Source: an uncultured Alphaproteobacteria bacterium
GTDB taxonomy: Bacteria; Pseudomonadota; Alphaproteobacteria; GCA-2731375
Reading direction: 5' to 3'
DNA: 64,000 nt
Assembly (NCBI GenBank): GCA_951812805.1
Contig: CATOSZ010000014.1
Location: forward strand, 1 to 64,000
The notes under the pieces were generated by a model, which saw only the letters and a program-made list of their open reading frames with translations, was not told the DNA's origin and ran no database searches. The translations under genes and the position numbers were made by a program. Positions 7,912-16,918 of the stretch are shown one piece after another (position 1 is the first letter of the stretch; each line of letters starts with the position of its first letter).

Positions 7912-10225
7912 GACTGAGAAAATCCGCGGTGGCGTCGCCGAAGCCATGGCGCATGATTCCGCCCGCCTGCATGTGACGGGCGCGGCGCGCTATTGCGACG
8001 ACATCCAGGCGCCGGCGGGCCTGGCGCATGCCTGCCTCGGCCTGGCCGAGGCCGCGCATGGCCGCATCGTTTCGCTCGACCTCGCCGCGGTCAAAGCCGC
8101 GCCGGGCGTGCTCGGCGTGCTGACGGCGAGCGATATTCCGGGCGCGAACGACATCAGCCCGACCGGGCGTCATGACGAGCCGGTCTTCGCCACAGGCGAG
8201 GTGCTGTTCCACGGCCAGCCCCTGTTCGCCGTCGTCGCCGAGACGCGCGATGCCGCCCGCCGCGCCGCCCGCCTGGCCGAGGTGGAGATCGTGCCGCTGC
8301 CGGCGATCCTCGACCTCGACGCCGCCCGGGCTGCCGGCGGAAAGCTGGTGACGGCGCCGCTGACCCTCACCCTGGGGGACGTCGATGCCGCAATCGCCGC
8401 GGCACCACGCCGCCTGGCCGGCCGCATGGCGATCGGCGGCCAGGACCATTTCTATCTCGAAGGACACATTGCGCTGGCCCTGCCGGGGGAGGACGGCGAG
8501 GTCGCCGTCTTCTCCTCGACCCAGCACCCGAGCGAGGTACAGCACATGGTCGCCCATGTTCTTGGCCTGCCCTCCAACCGGGTGACGGTGGAGGTGCGCC
8601 GCATGGGCGGGGCTTTCGGCGGCAAGGAGACGCAATCGAACCTGTTCGCCGCCGTCGCCGCGCTGGCGGCGGTGACGCTCGACCGGCCGGTGAAGCTGCG
8701 CCCGGACCGGGACGACGACATGGTGGCGACCGGCAAGCGCCACGACATGGAGGTCGATTACGAGGTCGGCTTCGACGCGGCGGGCAACGTGCTGGGCGTC
8801 GAGATGACCTTCGCCGCGCGCTGCGGCTTTTCCGCCGATCTCTCCGGCCCGGTGACGGACCGGACATTGTTCCATGCCGACAACTGCTATCACTGGCCGG
8901 CGGCGCGGCTGACCTCCGAACCGCTGATGACCCACACGGTGTCCAACACGGCGTTTCGCGGCTTCGGTGGACCGCAAGGCATGCTGGCGGCGGAACGGGT
9001 GATCGAGGAGGTCGCCTTCGCCCTCGGTGAGGATCCGCTGACCATCCGGACGCGAAACGTCTACGGCGACGCTGCGCGGGCGGTGACGCCCTATCATCAG
9101 CGGGTCGAGGACAATATCGCGCCCCGCCTGATGGCGGCGCTGGCGGAACGCGCCGACTACTGGGCGCGCCGTGCGGCACTTCGCCGGGCCAACGCCGACA
9201 GCGCGGTCATCAAGCGCGGCCTGGCGCTGACCCCGGTGAAGTTCGGCATCTCCTTCACGGCGACCCACTTCAACCAGGCGGGCGCCCTGGTGCATGTCTA
9301 TGCCGACGGCAGCGTGCGCCTGAACCACGGCGGCACCGAGATGGGGCAGGGGCTCTATATGAAGGTCGCCCAGGTGGTCGCGGAGGAGTTCCAGATCGAC
9401 GTCGACCGGGTCCGCATTACCGCGACGACGACGGACAAGGTGCCGAACACCTCGGCGACCGCGGCCTCCTCCGGCTCCGACCTGAACGGCATGGCGGCGC
9501 GCAACGCCGCACGGGCGATTCGCGACCGACTGACCGATTTCGCCGCCGAAAGCCACGGCGTCGCCCGCGACCAGGTGAGCTTTCTGCCGGGCCGGGTGCG
9601 CGTCGGCAACGCGGAGATCGCCTTCGACGAGCTGGTCCGCCAGGCCTATATGGCCCGCGTGCAGCTGTCGGCGACGGGCTTCTACAAGACGCCGAAGATC
9701 CATTGGGACCGCGTGGCGGGGCGCGGCCGGCCGTTCTACTATTTCAGCTACGGGGCGGCGGCGGCGGAAGTCGCGGTCGATACCGCCACGGGGGAATACC
9801 AGGTTGAGCGGGTCGACATCCTTCACGATGTCGGCCGCTCCCTCAATCCGGCGATCGACCGGGGACAGATCGAGGGCGGGTTCGTGCAGGGCATGGGGTG
9901 GCTGACGACGGAGGAGCTGTGGTGGGACGATGCCGGTCGTCTGCGGACCCACGCGCCGTCGACCTACAAGATCCCGCTCGCCTCCGACCGGCCGCGCGTC
10001 TTCAACGTCCATCTCGCCGAGGATTCGGAGAACCGGGAGGAGACGATCTATCGCTCGAAGGCGGTGGGGGAGCCGCCGCTGATGCTGGCGATGTCCGTGC
10101 TGCACGCGCTCTCGGATGCGGTGGCGAGTGTTGCCGACTATTCGCTCTGTCCCCGGCTCGACCCGCCGGCGACGCCGGAACGGGTGCTGGCCGCCGTCGA
10201 CCGCTTGCGCGAGGCGGCCCGGTGA
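7904..10225 (+). CDS. xdhB: Xanthine dehydrogenase large (molybdenum-binding) subunit
   Basis: A 773-residue molybdopterin-binding subunit of normal length. It has the aldehyde-oxidase/xanthine-dehydrogenase head domain, then the Moco domain with GGAFGGKE, TAFRGFGGPQG and HGGTEMGQGL. The catalytic glutamate is in VGEPPLML near the C-terminus. It binds xanthine and hydroxylates it with water-derived oxygen. It overlaps xdhA at the 5' end and shares GTGA with xdhC at the 3' end. The Moco is expected to be sulfurated and inserted with help from XdhC, encoded next. Confidence 0.96.
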   Translation: MSRTEKIRGGVAEAMAHDSARLHVTGAARYCDDIQAPAGLAHACLGLAEAAHGRIVSLDLAAVKAAPGVLGVLTASDIPGANDISPTGRHDEPVFATGEVLFHGQPLFAVVAETRDAARRAARLAEVEIVPLPAILDLDAARAAGGKLVTAPLTLTLGDVDAAIAAAPRRLAGRMAIGGQDHFYLEGHIALALPGEDGEVAVFSSTQHPSEVQHMVAHVLGLPSNRVTVEVRRMGGAFGGKETQSNLFAAVAALAAVTLDRPVKLRPDRDDDMVATGKRHDMEVDYEVGFDAAGNVLGVEMTFAARCGFSADLSGPVTDRTLFHADNCYHWPAARLTSEPLMTHTVSNTAFRGFGGPQGMLAAERVIEEVAFALGEDPLTIRTRNVYGDAARAVTPYHQRVEDNIAPRLMAALAERADYWARRAALRRANADSAVIKRGLALTPVKFGISFTATHFNQAGALVHVYADGSVRLNHGGTEMGQGLYMKVAQVVAEEFQIDVDRVRITATTTDKVPNTSATAASSGSDLNGMAARNAARAIRDRLTDFAAESHGVARDQVSFLPGRVRVGNAEIAFDELVRQAYMARVQLSATGFYKTPKIHWDRVAGRGRPFYYFSYGAAAAEVAVDTATGEYQVERVDILHDVGRSLNPAIDRGQIEGGFVQGMGWLTTEELWWDDAGRLRTHAPSTYKIPLASDRPRVFNVHLAEDSENREETIYRSKAVGEPPLMLAMSVLHALSDAVASVADYSLCPRLDPPATPERVLAAVDRLREAAR

Positions 10226-11049
10226 GCGGGCTGGCGGACAGGTTGCGCGCCCTGCTGGTGGCGGGAACCCCGTCGATCCTGGTGACCGTGACGGAGTCCC
10301 AGGGTTCCGCACCGCGGGAAGCCGGCGCGCGAATGCTGGTCGGAGCGGAGGATATCGCCGGCACCATCGGCGGCGGCAAGCTGGAATGGCTGGCGATTCT
10401 GCGTGCGCGGGAGCTGTTGGCCGACGCGGGCGTCGAGGGTGCCATGGACCTGGCACTCGGCCCGGCGCTCGGTCAAAGCTGCGGCGGCCGGGTCGAGTTG
10501 ACCCTCCGCCTGGCGGATGGCGCCGTCCTCGACGAGCTGACGGCGCTGGAGGCGGCGGCGCGGGCGCGCCGGCCGGACGTTTATGTCTTCGGTATCGGTC
10601 ATGTCGGCGGCACGCTGCTGCGCGCGCTGGCCCCGCTGCCCTTCGCCGTGCGCGCGGTGGACGGCCGGCCGGGCATGCTGGACGGGTTGCCGGCGGGAAT
10701 CGAGGCCATCGCCGCCGCCGAGCCCGTCGATGTCGTGCGCGCGGCGCCGGCGGGCACCGCCTATGTCGCGATGAGCCACACCCATGCGCTCGACTACGCC
10801 ATCGTCGGCGCGGCCTTGCGCCGGGGCGATGCGGCCTATGTCGGCATGCTGGGTTCGGATACCAAACGCGCCCGCTTCGCCCGGGGGTTTCTGGCGCAGG
10901 GCGGTGGCGAGACGGCGCTCGCCCGCCTGATCTCGCCCATCGGTGGCAAGGCGCTGCGCGACAAGCGGCCCGAGGTCATTTCGGCCCTGGTCGCGGCGGA
11001 ACTCGCCGTCGCCCTGCTGGCCGAGCCGGCGGCGGAGGTGGCGGCGTGA
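10222..11049 (+). CDS. xdhC: Xanthine dehydrogenase accessory protein XdhC
   Basis: A 275-residue XdhC/CoxI-family protein. The N-terminal domain has VTESQGSAPREAGARMLV and GTIGGGKLEW. The C-terminal Rossmann-like domain has VFGIGHVGGTLLRAL and AYVGMLGSDTKRARF. XdhC binds molybdenum cofactor and protects or sulfurates it before insertion into XdhB. The GTG at 10222 is chosen because it overlaps the xdhB stop (GTGA), agrees with the family start and gives the normal length. It ends in the same GTGA arrangement with the downstream ATPase gene, so this is tightly coupled translation. Confidence 0.94.
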   Translation: MSGLADRLRALLVAGTPSILVTVTESQGSAPREAGARMLVGAEDIAGTIGGGKLEWLAILRARELLADAGVEGAMDLALGPALGQSCGGRVELTLRLADGAVLDELTALEAAARARRPDVYVFGIGHVGGTLLRALAPLPFAVRAVDGRPGMLDGLPAGIEAIAAAEPVDVVRAAPAGTAYVAMSHTHALDYAIVGAALRRGDAAYVGMLGSDTKRARFARGFLAQGGGETALARLISPIGGKALRDKRPEVISALVAAELAVALLAEPAAEVAA

Positions 11050-12587
11050 ACGGGGTCGCACCGCGCCTGGCGCTGAGCGGCGTCACCAAGCGCTTCCCGG
11101 GCGTGGTCGCCAACCGCGACGTCGCCTTCGAGGTCCAGCCGGGCGAGATTCACGCCCTGCTCGGCGAGAACGGGGCCGGTAAATCGACCCTGGTGAAGAT
11201 CATCTACGGCGTGCTGGCCGCCGACGAGGGCGAGGTTCTGTGGGACGGCGCGCCGGTCCGCATCGCCAATCCGAAGGCGGCCCGGCGTCTCGGCATCGGC
11301 ATGGTGTTCCAGCACTTTTCCCTGTTCGATGCGCTGACCGTGCTGGAGAACATCGCGCTCGGCATGGACGAGGCGATGGGCCGGGCCGAGCTCAGCGCCC
11401 GCGTCGACGAGATCCTGGAGACCTATCACCTGCCTCTCGACCCGATGCGCGAGGTGCATACCCTCTCGGTCGGGGAACGCCAGCGCATCGAAATCGTACG
11501 CAGTCTGATTCGCACGCCGAAGCTGCTGATCATGGACGAGCCGACCTCGGTGTTGACCCCGCAGGAGGTGGAGCGGCTGTTCGAGATCCTGCGCCAGCTC
11601 GCCTCGGAAGGCTGTTCGATCCTCTACATCTCGCACAAGCTGCACGAGATCCAGGCGCTCTGCGAGCGGGCGACGATCCTGCGCGGTGGCGAGGTGGTGG
11701 CCGAGTGCGATCCCAAGATCGAAACCGCCAAGAGCATGGCGGAACTGATGATCGGTGCCGACCTGAAAGAGGTCGAGCGGCGCGCCGGGAACGAGGCGGG
11801 CGAGGCGCGGATGACCGTGCGCGGATTGTCCCTGCCGGGTGAGCCGCCCTTCGGCGTCGACCTCGACGAGGTCTCGCTCACCGTCCGGGCGGGGGAGATC
11901 CTCGGCATCGCCGGGGTCGCCGGCAACGGCCAGAACGAGCTGCTGGCGGCTCTCTCCGGCGAGAGCCTGGCCGCGAAGGCGGCGATGATCCGTATCGACG
12001 GCACGGATGCCGGCCGCCTCGGCCCCGGCGCGCGCCGCCGCCTCGGCCTCGCCGCGGTGCCGGAGGAACGCAACGGCCATGGCGCGGTGCCGGAATTCTC
12101 CCTCGCCGACAACGCGGTGCTGACGGCGCGCCATCGCCTCGGCCTGGTCGCCGCCGGCTTCGTGAAGTTCGCCGAGGCCCGGGCCTATACCGAGCGGGTG
12201 ATCCGTGATTTCTCGGTGCGCACGACCGGGCCCGGCGCCAGCGCCGGCAGCCTCTCGGGTGGCAACCTGCAGAAGTTCATCATGGGGCGGGAGATCCTGC
12301 AGGCGCCTTCGGTCCTGGTGGTATCGCAACCGACCTGGGGCGTGGACGCGGGCGCCGCGGCGCAAATCCATCAGGCCCTGGTCGACCTCGCGGCCGGCGG
12401 TGCCGCGATCGTGGTGATCTCGCAGGACCTGGACGAGCTGTTGAGCCTGGCCGACAATTTGGCCGTCATCAACGAAGGCCGCCTCTCGGCCATCCGCCCG
12501 GTGGCGGAGACCTCGATCGAGGAGATCGGCCTGCTGATGGGCGGTGTGCACGGCGAAGTCGTGGAGGCGCAGGGCGATGCGCGCTAG
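11046..12587 (+). CDS. BMP-family (nucleoside/purine) ABC transporter, ATP-binding protein
   Basis: A 513-residue double ATPase of the sugar/nucleoside type, with two ABC domains in one chain. The first has Walker A GENGAGKST, an LSVGERQRIEI signature and Walker B LLIMDEPTSVL. The second has the degenerate loop GVAGNGQNEL and LSGGNLQKFIMGRE, with SQPTWGVD where the second Walker B lies. A weakened second site is normal in this family. The GTG start at 11046 overlaps the xdhC stop. With the two permeases and the lipoprotein-like binding protein downstream it forms a complete importer. Its place between xdh and puuD suggests the cargo is a purine base, nucleoside or urate-like compound. Confidence 0.93.
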   Translation: MNGVAPRLALSGVTKRFPGVVANRDVAFEVQPGEIHALLGENGAGKSTLVKIIYGVLAADEGEVLWDGAPVRIANPKAARRLGIGMVFQHFSLFDALTVLENIALGMDEAMGRAELSARVDEILETYHLPLDPMREVHTLSVGERQRIEIVRSLIRTPKLLIMDEPTSVLTPQEVERLFEILRQLASEGCSILYISHKLHEIQALCERATILRGGEVVAECDPKIETAKSMAELMIGADLKEVERRAGNEAGEARMTVRGLSLPGEPPFGVDLDEVSLTVRAGEILGIAGVAGNGQNELLAALSGESLAAKAAMIRIDGTDAGRLGPGARRRLGLAAVPEERNGHGAVPEFSLADNAVLTARHRLGLVAAGFVKFAEARAYTERVIRDFSVRTTGPGASAGSLSGGNLQKFIMGREILQAPSVLVVSQPTWGVDAGAAAQIHQALVDLAAGGAAIVVISQDLDELLSLADNLAVINEGRLSAIRPVAETSIEEIGLLMGGVHGEVVEAQGDAR

Positions 12588-13659
12588 GCTCGAAGCCCGG
12601 CGGGAGCCGAGCCGCGCCATGCGCCTGGCGACCCCGCCGCTCGCGGTGCTGCTGACGATGGTGGCGGGCGCCGTGGTGTTCCAGATCATGGGCTTCGACG
12701 GGCCGGCGGCGATCCATCAGATCTTCATCGTGCCGGTGATCGATCCATCGCACTGGCCGGATCTGGGGGTGAAGGCGGCTCCGCTCATCATCATCGCCGT
12801 CGGGCTGGCGATCGGTTTTCGCGCCAACGTGTGGAACATCGGCGCGGAGGGGCAGTATGTCTTCGGCGCACTGGCCGCGACGGGGGTGGCGCTCGCCACC
12901 TGGGAGATGGAGGGGGTGTGGATCCTGCCGGCGATGTGCCTGGCGGGCCTCGCGGGCGGTATGCTCTATGCGGCGGTGCCGGCCTTCCTCAAGACCCGGG
13001 TCGGCGTCAACGAGATCCTGACCAGCCTGATGCTGACCTATGTGGCGATCCAGCTGCTCTATTACCTGATGCGCGGCCCCTGGAAGGATCCGGAGGGCTT
13101 CAACTTTCCCCAGTCCCGCCTGTTCACCGACTGGCAGACCCTGCCGATGGTGATGGAGGACTCCTACATTCACCTGGGCGTGCCGATCTCGGTGCTGATC
13201 GCGCTCGCCGTCTGGATCGTCATGGGCCGGACCATCGTCGGCTTCGAGGTCCGGCTCGCCGGCCTGGCGCCGGCCGCGGCCCGGCACGGCGGCTTCAACG
13301 CCAAGCGGACGGTCTGGCTCTGCCTGCTGGCGGGCGGCGGCCTCGCCGGCCTCGCCGGCACCTTCGAGGCGGCCGGTCCCTACGGGCAGATGGTGCCGCA
13401 GTTTCCCGTCGGCTACGGCTTCACGGCGATCATCGTCGCCTTCCTCGGCCGCCTGCACGCGCTCGGCATCATCCTGGCGGGCCTCGTCCTCGCCGTCTCC
13501 TACGTCGGCGGCGAGCTGGCGCAGACCGCGGCCGGCCTGCCGCACGCGGCGACCGGCATGTTCCAGGCGATGATGCTGTTCTTTCTGCTGGCGGTGGATA
13601 TCCTGGTCCGCTACCGGCTGCGCTTCGGCCGTCCGGCTGCGGCGGAGGGCAGCGCATGA
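12577..13659 (+). CDS. BMP-family ABC transporter permease 1
   Basis: A 360-residue inner-membrane permease of the BPD_transp_2 class, with eight or more hydrophobic helices. It shows the family segments FRANVWNIGAEGQYVFGA and VNEILTSLMLTYVAI. The ATG at 12577 overlaps the end of the ATPase gene by 11 bp, and I prefer it to an upstream in-frame GTG. It pairs with the permease at 13656, with which it shares an ATGA overlap. It probably forms half of the channel for purine or nucleoside uptake. Confidence 0.92.
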   Translation: MRARLEARREPSRAMRLATPPLAVLLTMVAGAVVFQIMGFDGPAAIHQIFIVPVIDPSHWPDLGVKAAPLIIIAVGLAIGFRANVWNIGAEGQYVFGALAATGVALATWEMEGVWILPAMCLAGLAGGMLYAAVPAFLKTRVGVNEILTSLMLTYVAIQLLYYLMRGPWKDPEGFNFPQSRLFTDWQTLPMVMEDSYIHLGVPISVLIALAVWIVMGRTIVGFEVRLAGLAPAAARHGGFNAKRTVWLCLLAGGGLAGLAGTFEAAGPYGQMVPQFPVGYGFTAIIVAFLGRLHALGIILAGLVLAVSYVGGELAQTAAGLPHAATGMFQAMMLFFLLAVDILVRYRLRFGRPAAAEGSA

Positions 13660-14582
13660 CGCCCGAAATCACCATCGCCATCCTGATGACCGTGGTCGGC
13701 GCCTCGACGCCGATCCTGCTGGCGGCCTTGGGCGAACTGGTGGTCGAGAAGAGCGGCGTGCTGAACCTCGGTCTCGAGGGCATGATGCTGATCGGCGCCG
13801 TCGCCGCCTTCGCCGTCGCCGCGACCACGGGCAGCGCCTGGCTCGGCGCCCTGGTGGCGATGCTGGCCGGGGCCGCCGCCGCACTGATCTTCGGCGTGCT
13901 GACGCTGACCCTGACGGCCAACCAGGTGGCGACGGGACTGGCGCTGACCATCTTCGGCGTCGGCGTCTCCAGCCTGGTCGGCGCGCCCTTCGTCGGCATG
14001 ACGGTGGAAGGGCTCGGCACCCTCTTCCCCGAGTCGCTGGCGGACGATGCCTGGGGCCGGATCCTGTTCGGCCACAATCCGTTGGCCTATGTCTCGCTGC
14101 TCGCCGTGGTGCTCGTGGTCTGGTTTCTCAACCGCAGCCGGGCGGGGCTGATCCTGCGGGCGGTCGGCGAATCGGACGAGGCGGCGCACTCGATCGGCTA
14201 TTCGGTCATCGGCGTGCGCTATCTGGCGGTGCTGTTCGGCGGCGCCATGGCCGGGCTTGCCGGTTCCTGCTATTCGCTGGTGCTCACACCGCTCTGGGCC
14301 GACCAGCTGACCGCCGGACGCGGCTGGATCGCCCTCGCGCTCGTCGTCTTCGCGTCCTGGCGGCCCTGGCGTTTGTTCCTGGGCGCCTATCTGTTCGGCG
14401 GCGTCATGACGCTGGAGTTGCATGCCAAGGCCGCCGGATTGTCGTTGCTGGAGCCGGAATTCCTCGCCATGCTGCCCTATCTGGCGACGATCGCGGTGCT
14501 GACGATCATTTCTTTGCGCCGTTCGGGCGCGCGGGCCGGTGCGCCGGCCTGTCTGGCGAAACCGTTCCGGGCGAGTGCCTGA
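13656..14582 (+). CDS. BMP-family ABC transporter permease 2
   Basis: A 308-residue permease with about eight transmembrane segments. It has the conserved ELVVEKSGVLNLGLEGMML start and a RAVGESDEAAHSIGYSV cytoplasmic loop that likely contacts the ATPase. It starts inside the stop of the first permease (ATGA). The binding-protein gene follows after 34 bp with its own strong ribosome site, as expected for the more abundantly made component. Confidence 0.93.
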   Translation: MTPEITIAILMTVVGASTPILLAALGELVVEKSGVLNLGLEGMMLIGAVAAFAVAATTGSAWLGALVAMLAGAAAALIFGVLTLTLTANQVATGLALTIFGVGVSSLVGAPFVGMTVEGLGTLFPESLADDAWGRILFGHNPLAYVSLLAVVLVVWFLNRSRAGLILRAVGESDEAAHSIGYSVIGVRYLAVLFGGAMAGLAGSCYSLVLTPLWADQLTAGRGWIALALVVFASWRPWRLFLGAYLFGGVMTLELHAKAAGLSLLEPEFLAMLPYLATIAVLTIISLRRSGARAGAPACLAKPFRASA

Positions 14583-14616
14583 GCGAGAGACGAGACCAAG
14601 AGGGAGGAGACCCGAA

Positions 14617-15690
14617 ATGACCTTGATCAAGAGACGCGACCTGCTGGCCGGTGGTGCCGCACTCGCCAGCCTGCCGTTGCTGGGCCGTGCGGCCCAGGCC
14701 GCGCCGCTCGGCGTCGGCTTCGTCTATGTCGGCCCGGTCGGCGACCATGGCTGGACCTATGCCCACGATGTCGGGCGCAAGAACCTGGAGGCGGCGCTCG
14801 GCGACAAGATCAAGACCAGCTTCGTCGAGAACGTGGCCGAGGGCCCGGATTCGGAGCGGGTGCTCCGCCAGCTGGCGAAGGCCGGCAACGGCATGATCTT
14901 CACCACCTCCTTCGGCTACATGAACCCGACCATCAAGGTCGCCAAGCAGTTCAAGAAGGTGAAGTTCGAGCACGCGACCGGCTACAAGCGTTCGAAGAAC
15001 GTCGCCACCTACAACGCCCGCTTCTATCAGGGCCGCGCGGTCTGCGGCACCATCGCCGGCCACATGTCGAAGACCGGCGTGGCGGGCTATATCGCCTCCT
15101 TCCCGATCCCCGAAGTGGTGATGGGCATCAACGCTTTCACCTTGGCGGCGCGCAAGGTGAACCCGAACTTCAAGACCCGGGTGCTATGGGTCTCCACCTG
15201 GTACGACCCGGCCAAGGAGGCGGATGCCGCCAAGGCGCTGATCGACCAGGGCGCCGACATCATCTCGCAGCATACCGACAGCCCCGCCGCCCTCCAGGCC
15301 TGCGAACAGCGCGGCCTGCACGCCTTCGGCCAGGCCTCCGACATGTCCGCCTTCGCGCCGAACGCTCATCTGACGGCGATCGCCAACAACTGGGGCAAGT
15401 ACTATGTCGAACGGGTCGGCCAGGCCCTCGACGGCAGCTGGGCCTCGGGCGATACCTGGTGGGGCATGAAGGAAGACATCGTGCAGATGACGCCCTACAG
15501 CAAGGCGGTGCCGGAAGCCGCGCGCAAGGCGGCGGACGCGGTCCGCGACGGCATTACCGCCGGTACCTGGGACCCCTTCCAGGGCCCGATCACCGACAAC
15601 AAGGGCAAGAGCCGTCTCGGGGCCGGCAAGGCGCTGGGCGATGGCGATTTGCACAAGATGGACTGGTACGTGGCGGGCGTGGAGAGCTAG
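14617..15690 (+). CDS. BMP-family ABC transporter substrate-binding protein
   Basis: A 357-residue periplasmic binding protein of the basic-membrane-protein/PnrA family. The N-terminus has a Tat-like or twin-basic signal (KRRDLLAGGAAL) ending near AQA at residues 28-30. The mature start GVGFVYVGPVGDHGWTYAHD is the hallmark of this family, which in characterised members binds purine nucleosides. The ATG at 14617 is chosen because of the strong AGGGAGGAG ribosome site and because it places the signal peptide at the N-terminus. A purine ligand is an inference from the family and from the flanking xanthine and urate enzymes. Confidence 0.93.
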   Translation: MTLIKRRDLLAGGAALASLPLLGRAAQAAPLGVGFVYVGPVGDHGWTYAHDVGRKNLEAALGDKIKTSFVENVAEGPDSERVLRQLAKAGNGMIFTTSFGYMNPTIKVAKQFKKVKFEHATGYKRSKNVATYNARFYQGRAVCGTIAGHMSKTGVAGYIASFPIPEVVMGINAFTLAARKVNPNFKTRVLWVSTWYDPAKEADAAKALIDQGADIISQHTDSPAALQACEQRGLHAFGQASDMSAFAPNAHLTAIANNWGKYYVERVGQALDGSWASGDTWWGMKEDIVQMTPYSKAVPEAARKAADAVRDGITAGTWDPFQGPITDNKGKSRLGAGKALGDGDLHKMDWYVAGVES

Positions 15691-15724
15691 GCGGGGGCCG
15701 CCTGGGGAAGGGGGAGCCGGAACC

Positions 15725-16918
15725 GTGGAACTGGATCCGATCCTCTGGGATTGGCTGAGTTTCGCCGTGCGCTGGCTGCATGTGATCGCGGCCGTCGCCT
15801 GGATCGGCTCCTCCTTCTACTTCATCGCCCTCGACCTCAGCCTGAAGAAGCATGACGGCCTGCCCGACGGGGTCGGCGGCGATACCTGGCAGGTGCACGG
15901 CGGCGGCTTCTATCACATGCAGAAGTACCTGGTGGCACCGGCGGCGATGCCGGAACAGCTCACCTGGTTCAAGTGGGAAAGCTACGCCACCTGGCTCTCC
16001 GGCTTCGCCATGCTGGCGGTGGTCTATTACGCGGGCGCCGAGCTCTACCTGATCGACACGGGCGTGATGGCGTTGGAGCCATGGCAGGCGATCGGCCTGT
16101 CGGTGCTGGCGCTGGCGCTCGGCTGGGCGGTCTACGACGGGCTCTGCCGGGCCTTCGTCGGCCGGGACCCGCTCGCCTTCGCCATCCTCTTCGGCTTCTT
16201 CATCGCGCTCACCTGGGGCTTCACCCTGGTGTTCTCCGGGCGCGGCGCCTTCGTTCACGCGGGCGCCGTGATCGCGACGATCATGACCGCCAACGTCTTC
16301 ATGATCATCATCCCGGGCCAGAAGAAGATCGTCGCGGCGCTGCTCGCCGGTGGGTCACCGGATCCGGCGTTGGGTGCGCGGGCGAAACAGCGTTCGACGC
16401 ACAACAACTACCTGACCCTGCCGGTCATTTTCCTGATGCTGTCGGTGCATTATCCGCTGGCCTTCGCGACGCGCTGGAACTGGTTGATCGTCGCCTTCGT
16501 GCTGGTGATCGGCGTCGTCGTCCGCCACTTCTTCAACAACCTGCACGCCGGCCGGTCCAAGCCTTGGTGGACCTGGGCGGTCGCGGCGGCGGCCTTCGCG
16601 GCGATCGTCTGGCTCTCGACCTATCCGCCGCACGCGGCCTCGGACGAAACCGCGGCCGCGGCACTTGATTTCGAGGCGGTGCGCGAGATCGTCGAGGTGC
16701 GCTGCGCCCTCTGTCACGCGGCGGAACCCAGCTGGGAAGGGTTCGCCACGGCGCCGCGCGACGTCCGTCTCGAAAGCGATGGCGAGATCCGCGCCCATGC
16801 GCGGGAGATCTATTTGCAGGCGGCGCGCAGTCACGCCATGCCGCCCGGCAACATTACGGATCTCTCCGCCGCCGAGCGTCGCCAACTCGCCGCCTGGTTC
16901 GAAGCCGGTGTCCGCTGA
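15725..16918 (+). CDS. puuD: Membrane urate oxidase PuuD with C-terminal cytochrome c domain
   Basis: A 397-residue protein. Residues 1 to about 300 form a multi-helix membrane domain (Urate_ox_N/DUF989) with WIGSSFYFIALD near the start and conserved histidines such as FYHMQKY. The last about 95 residues are a cytochrome c module with one heme site, CALCH, and a later Met in SHAMPPGN that can be the axial ligand. PuuD oxidises urate to 5-hydroxyisourate and passes electrons to cytochrome c rather than making peroxide. The start is a GTG at 15725 after GGGGAGCC. The gene ends 11 bp inside guaD. It supplies the substrate for UraH. Confidence 0.95.
   Translation: MELDPILWDWLSFAVRWLHVIAAVAWIGSSFYFIALDLSLKKHDGLPDGVGGDTWQVHGGGFYHMQKYLVAPAAMPEQLTWFKWESYATWLSGFAMLAVVYYAGAELYLIDTGVMALEPWQAIGLSVLALALGWAVYDGLCRAFVGRDPLAFAILFGFFIALTWGFTLVFSGRGAFVHAGAVIATIMTANVFMIIIPGQKKIVAALLAGGSPDPALGARAKQRSTHNNYLTLPVIFLMLSVHYPLAFATRWNWLIVAFVLVIGVVVRHFFNNLHAGRSKPWWTWAVAAAAFAAIVWLSTYPPHAASDETAAAALDFEAVREIVEVRCALCHAAEPSWEGFATAPRDVRLESDGEIRAHAREIYLQAARSHAMPPGNITDLSAAERRQLAAWFEAGVR

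Noticed and set aside
7523..10456. A 977-codon open frame on the minus strand over xdhA-xdhB-xdhC
   Set aside because: Shadow of high-GC coding; it is Arg/His/Gly-rich with no domain text, while the plus-strand genes show all catalytic motifs.
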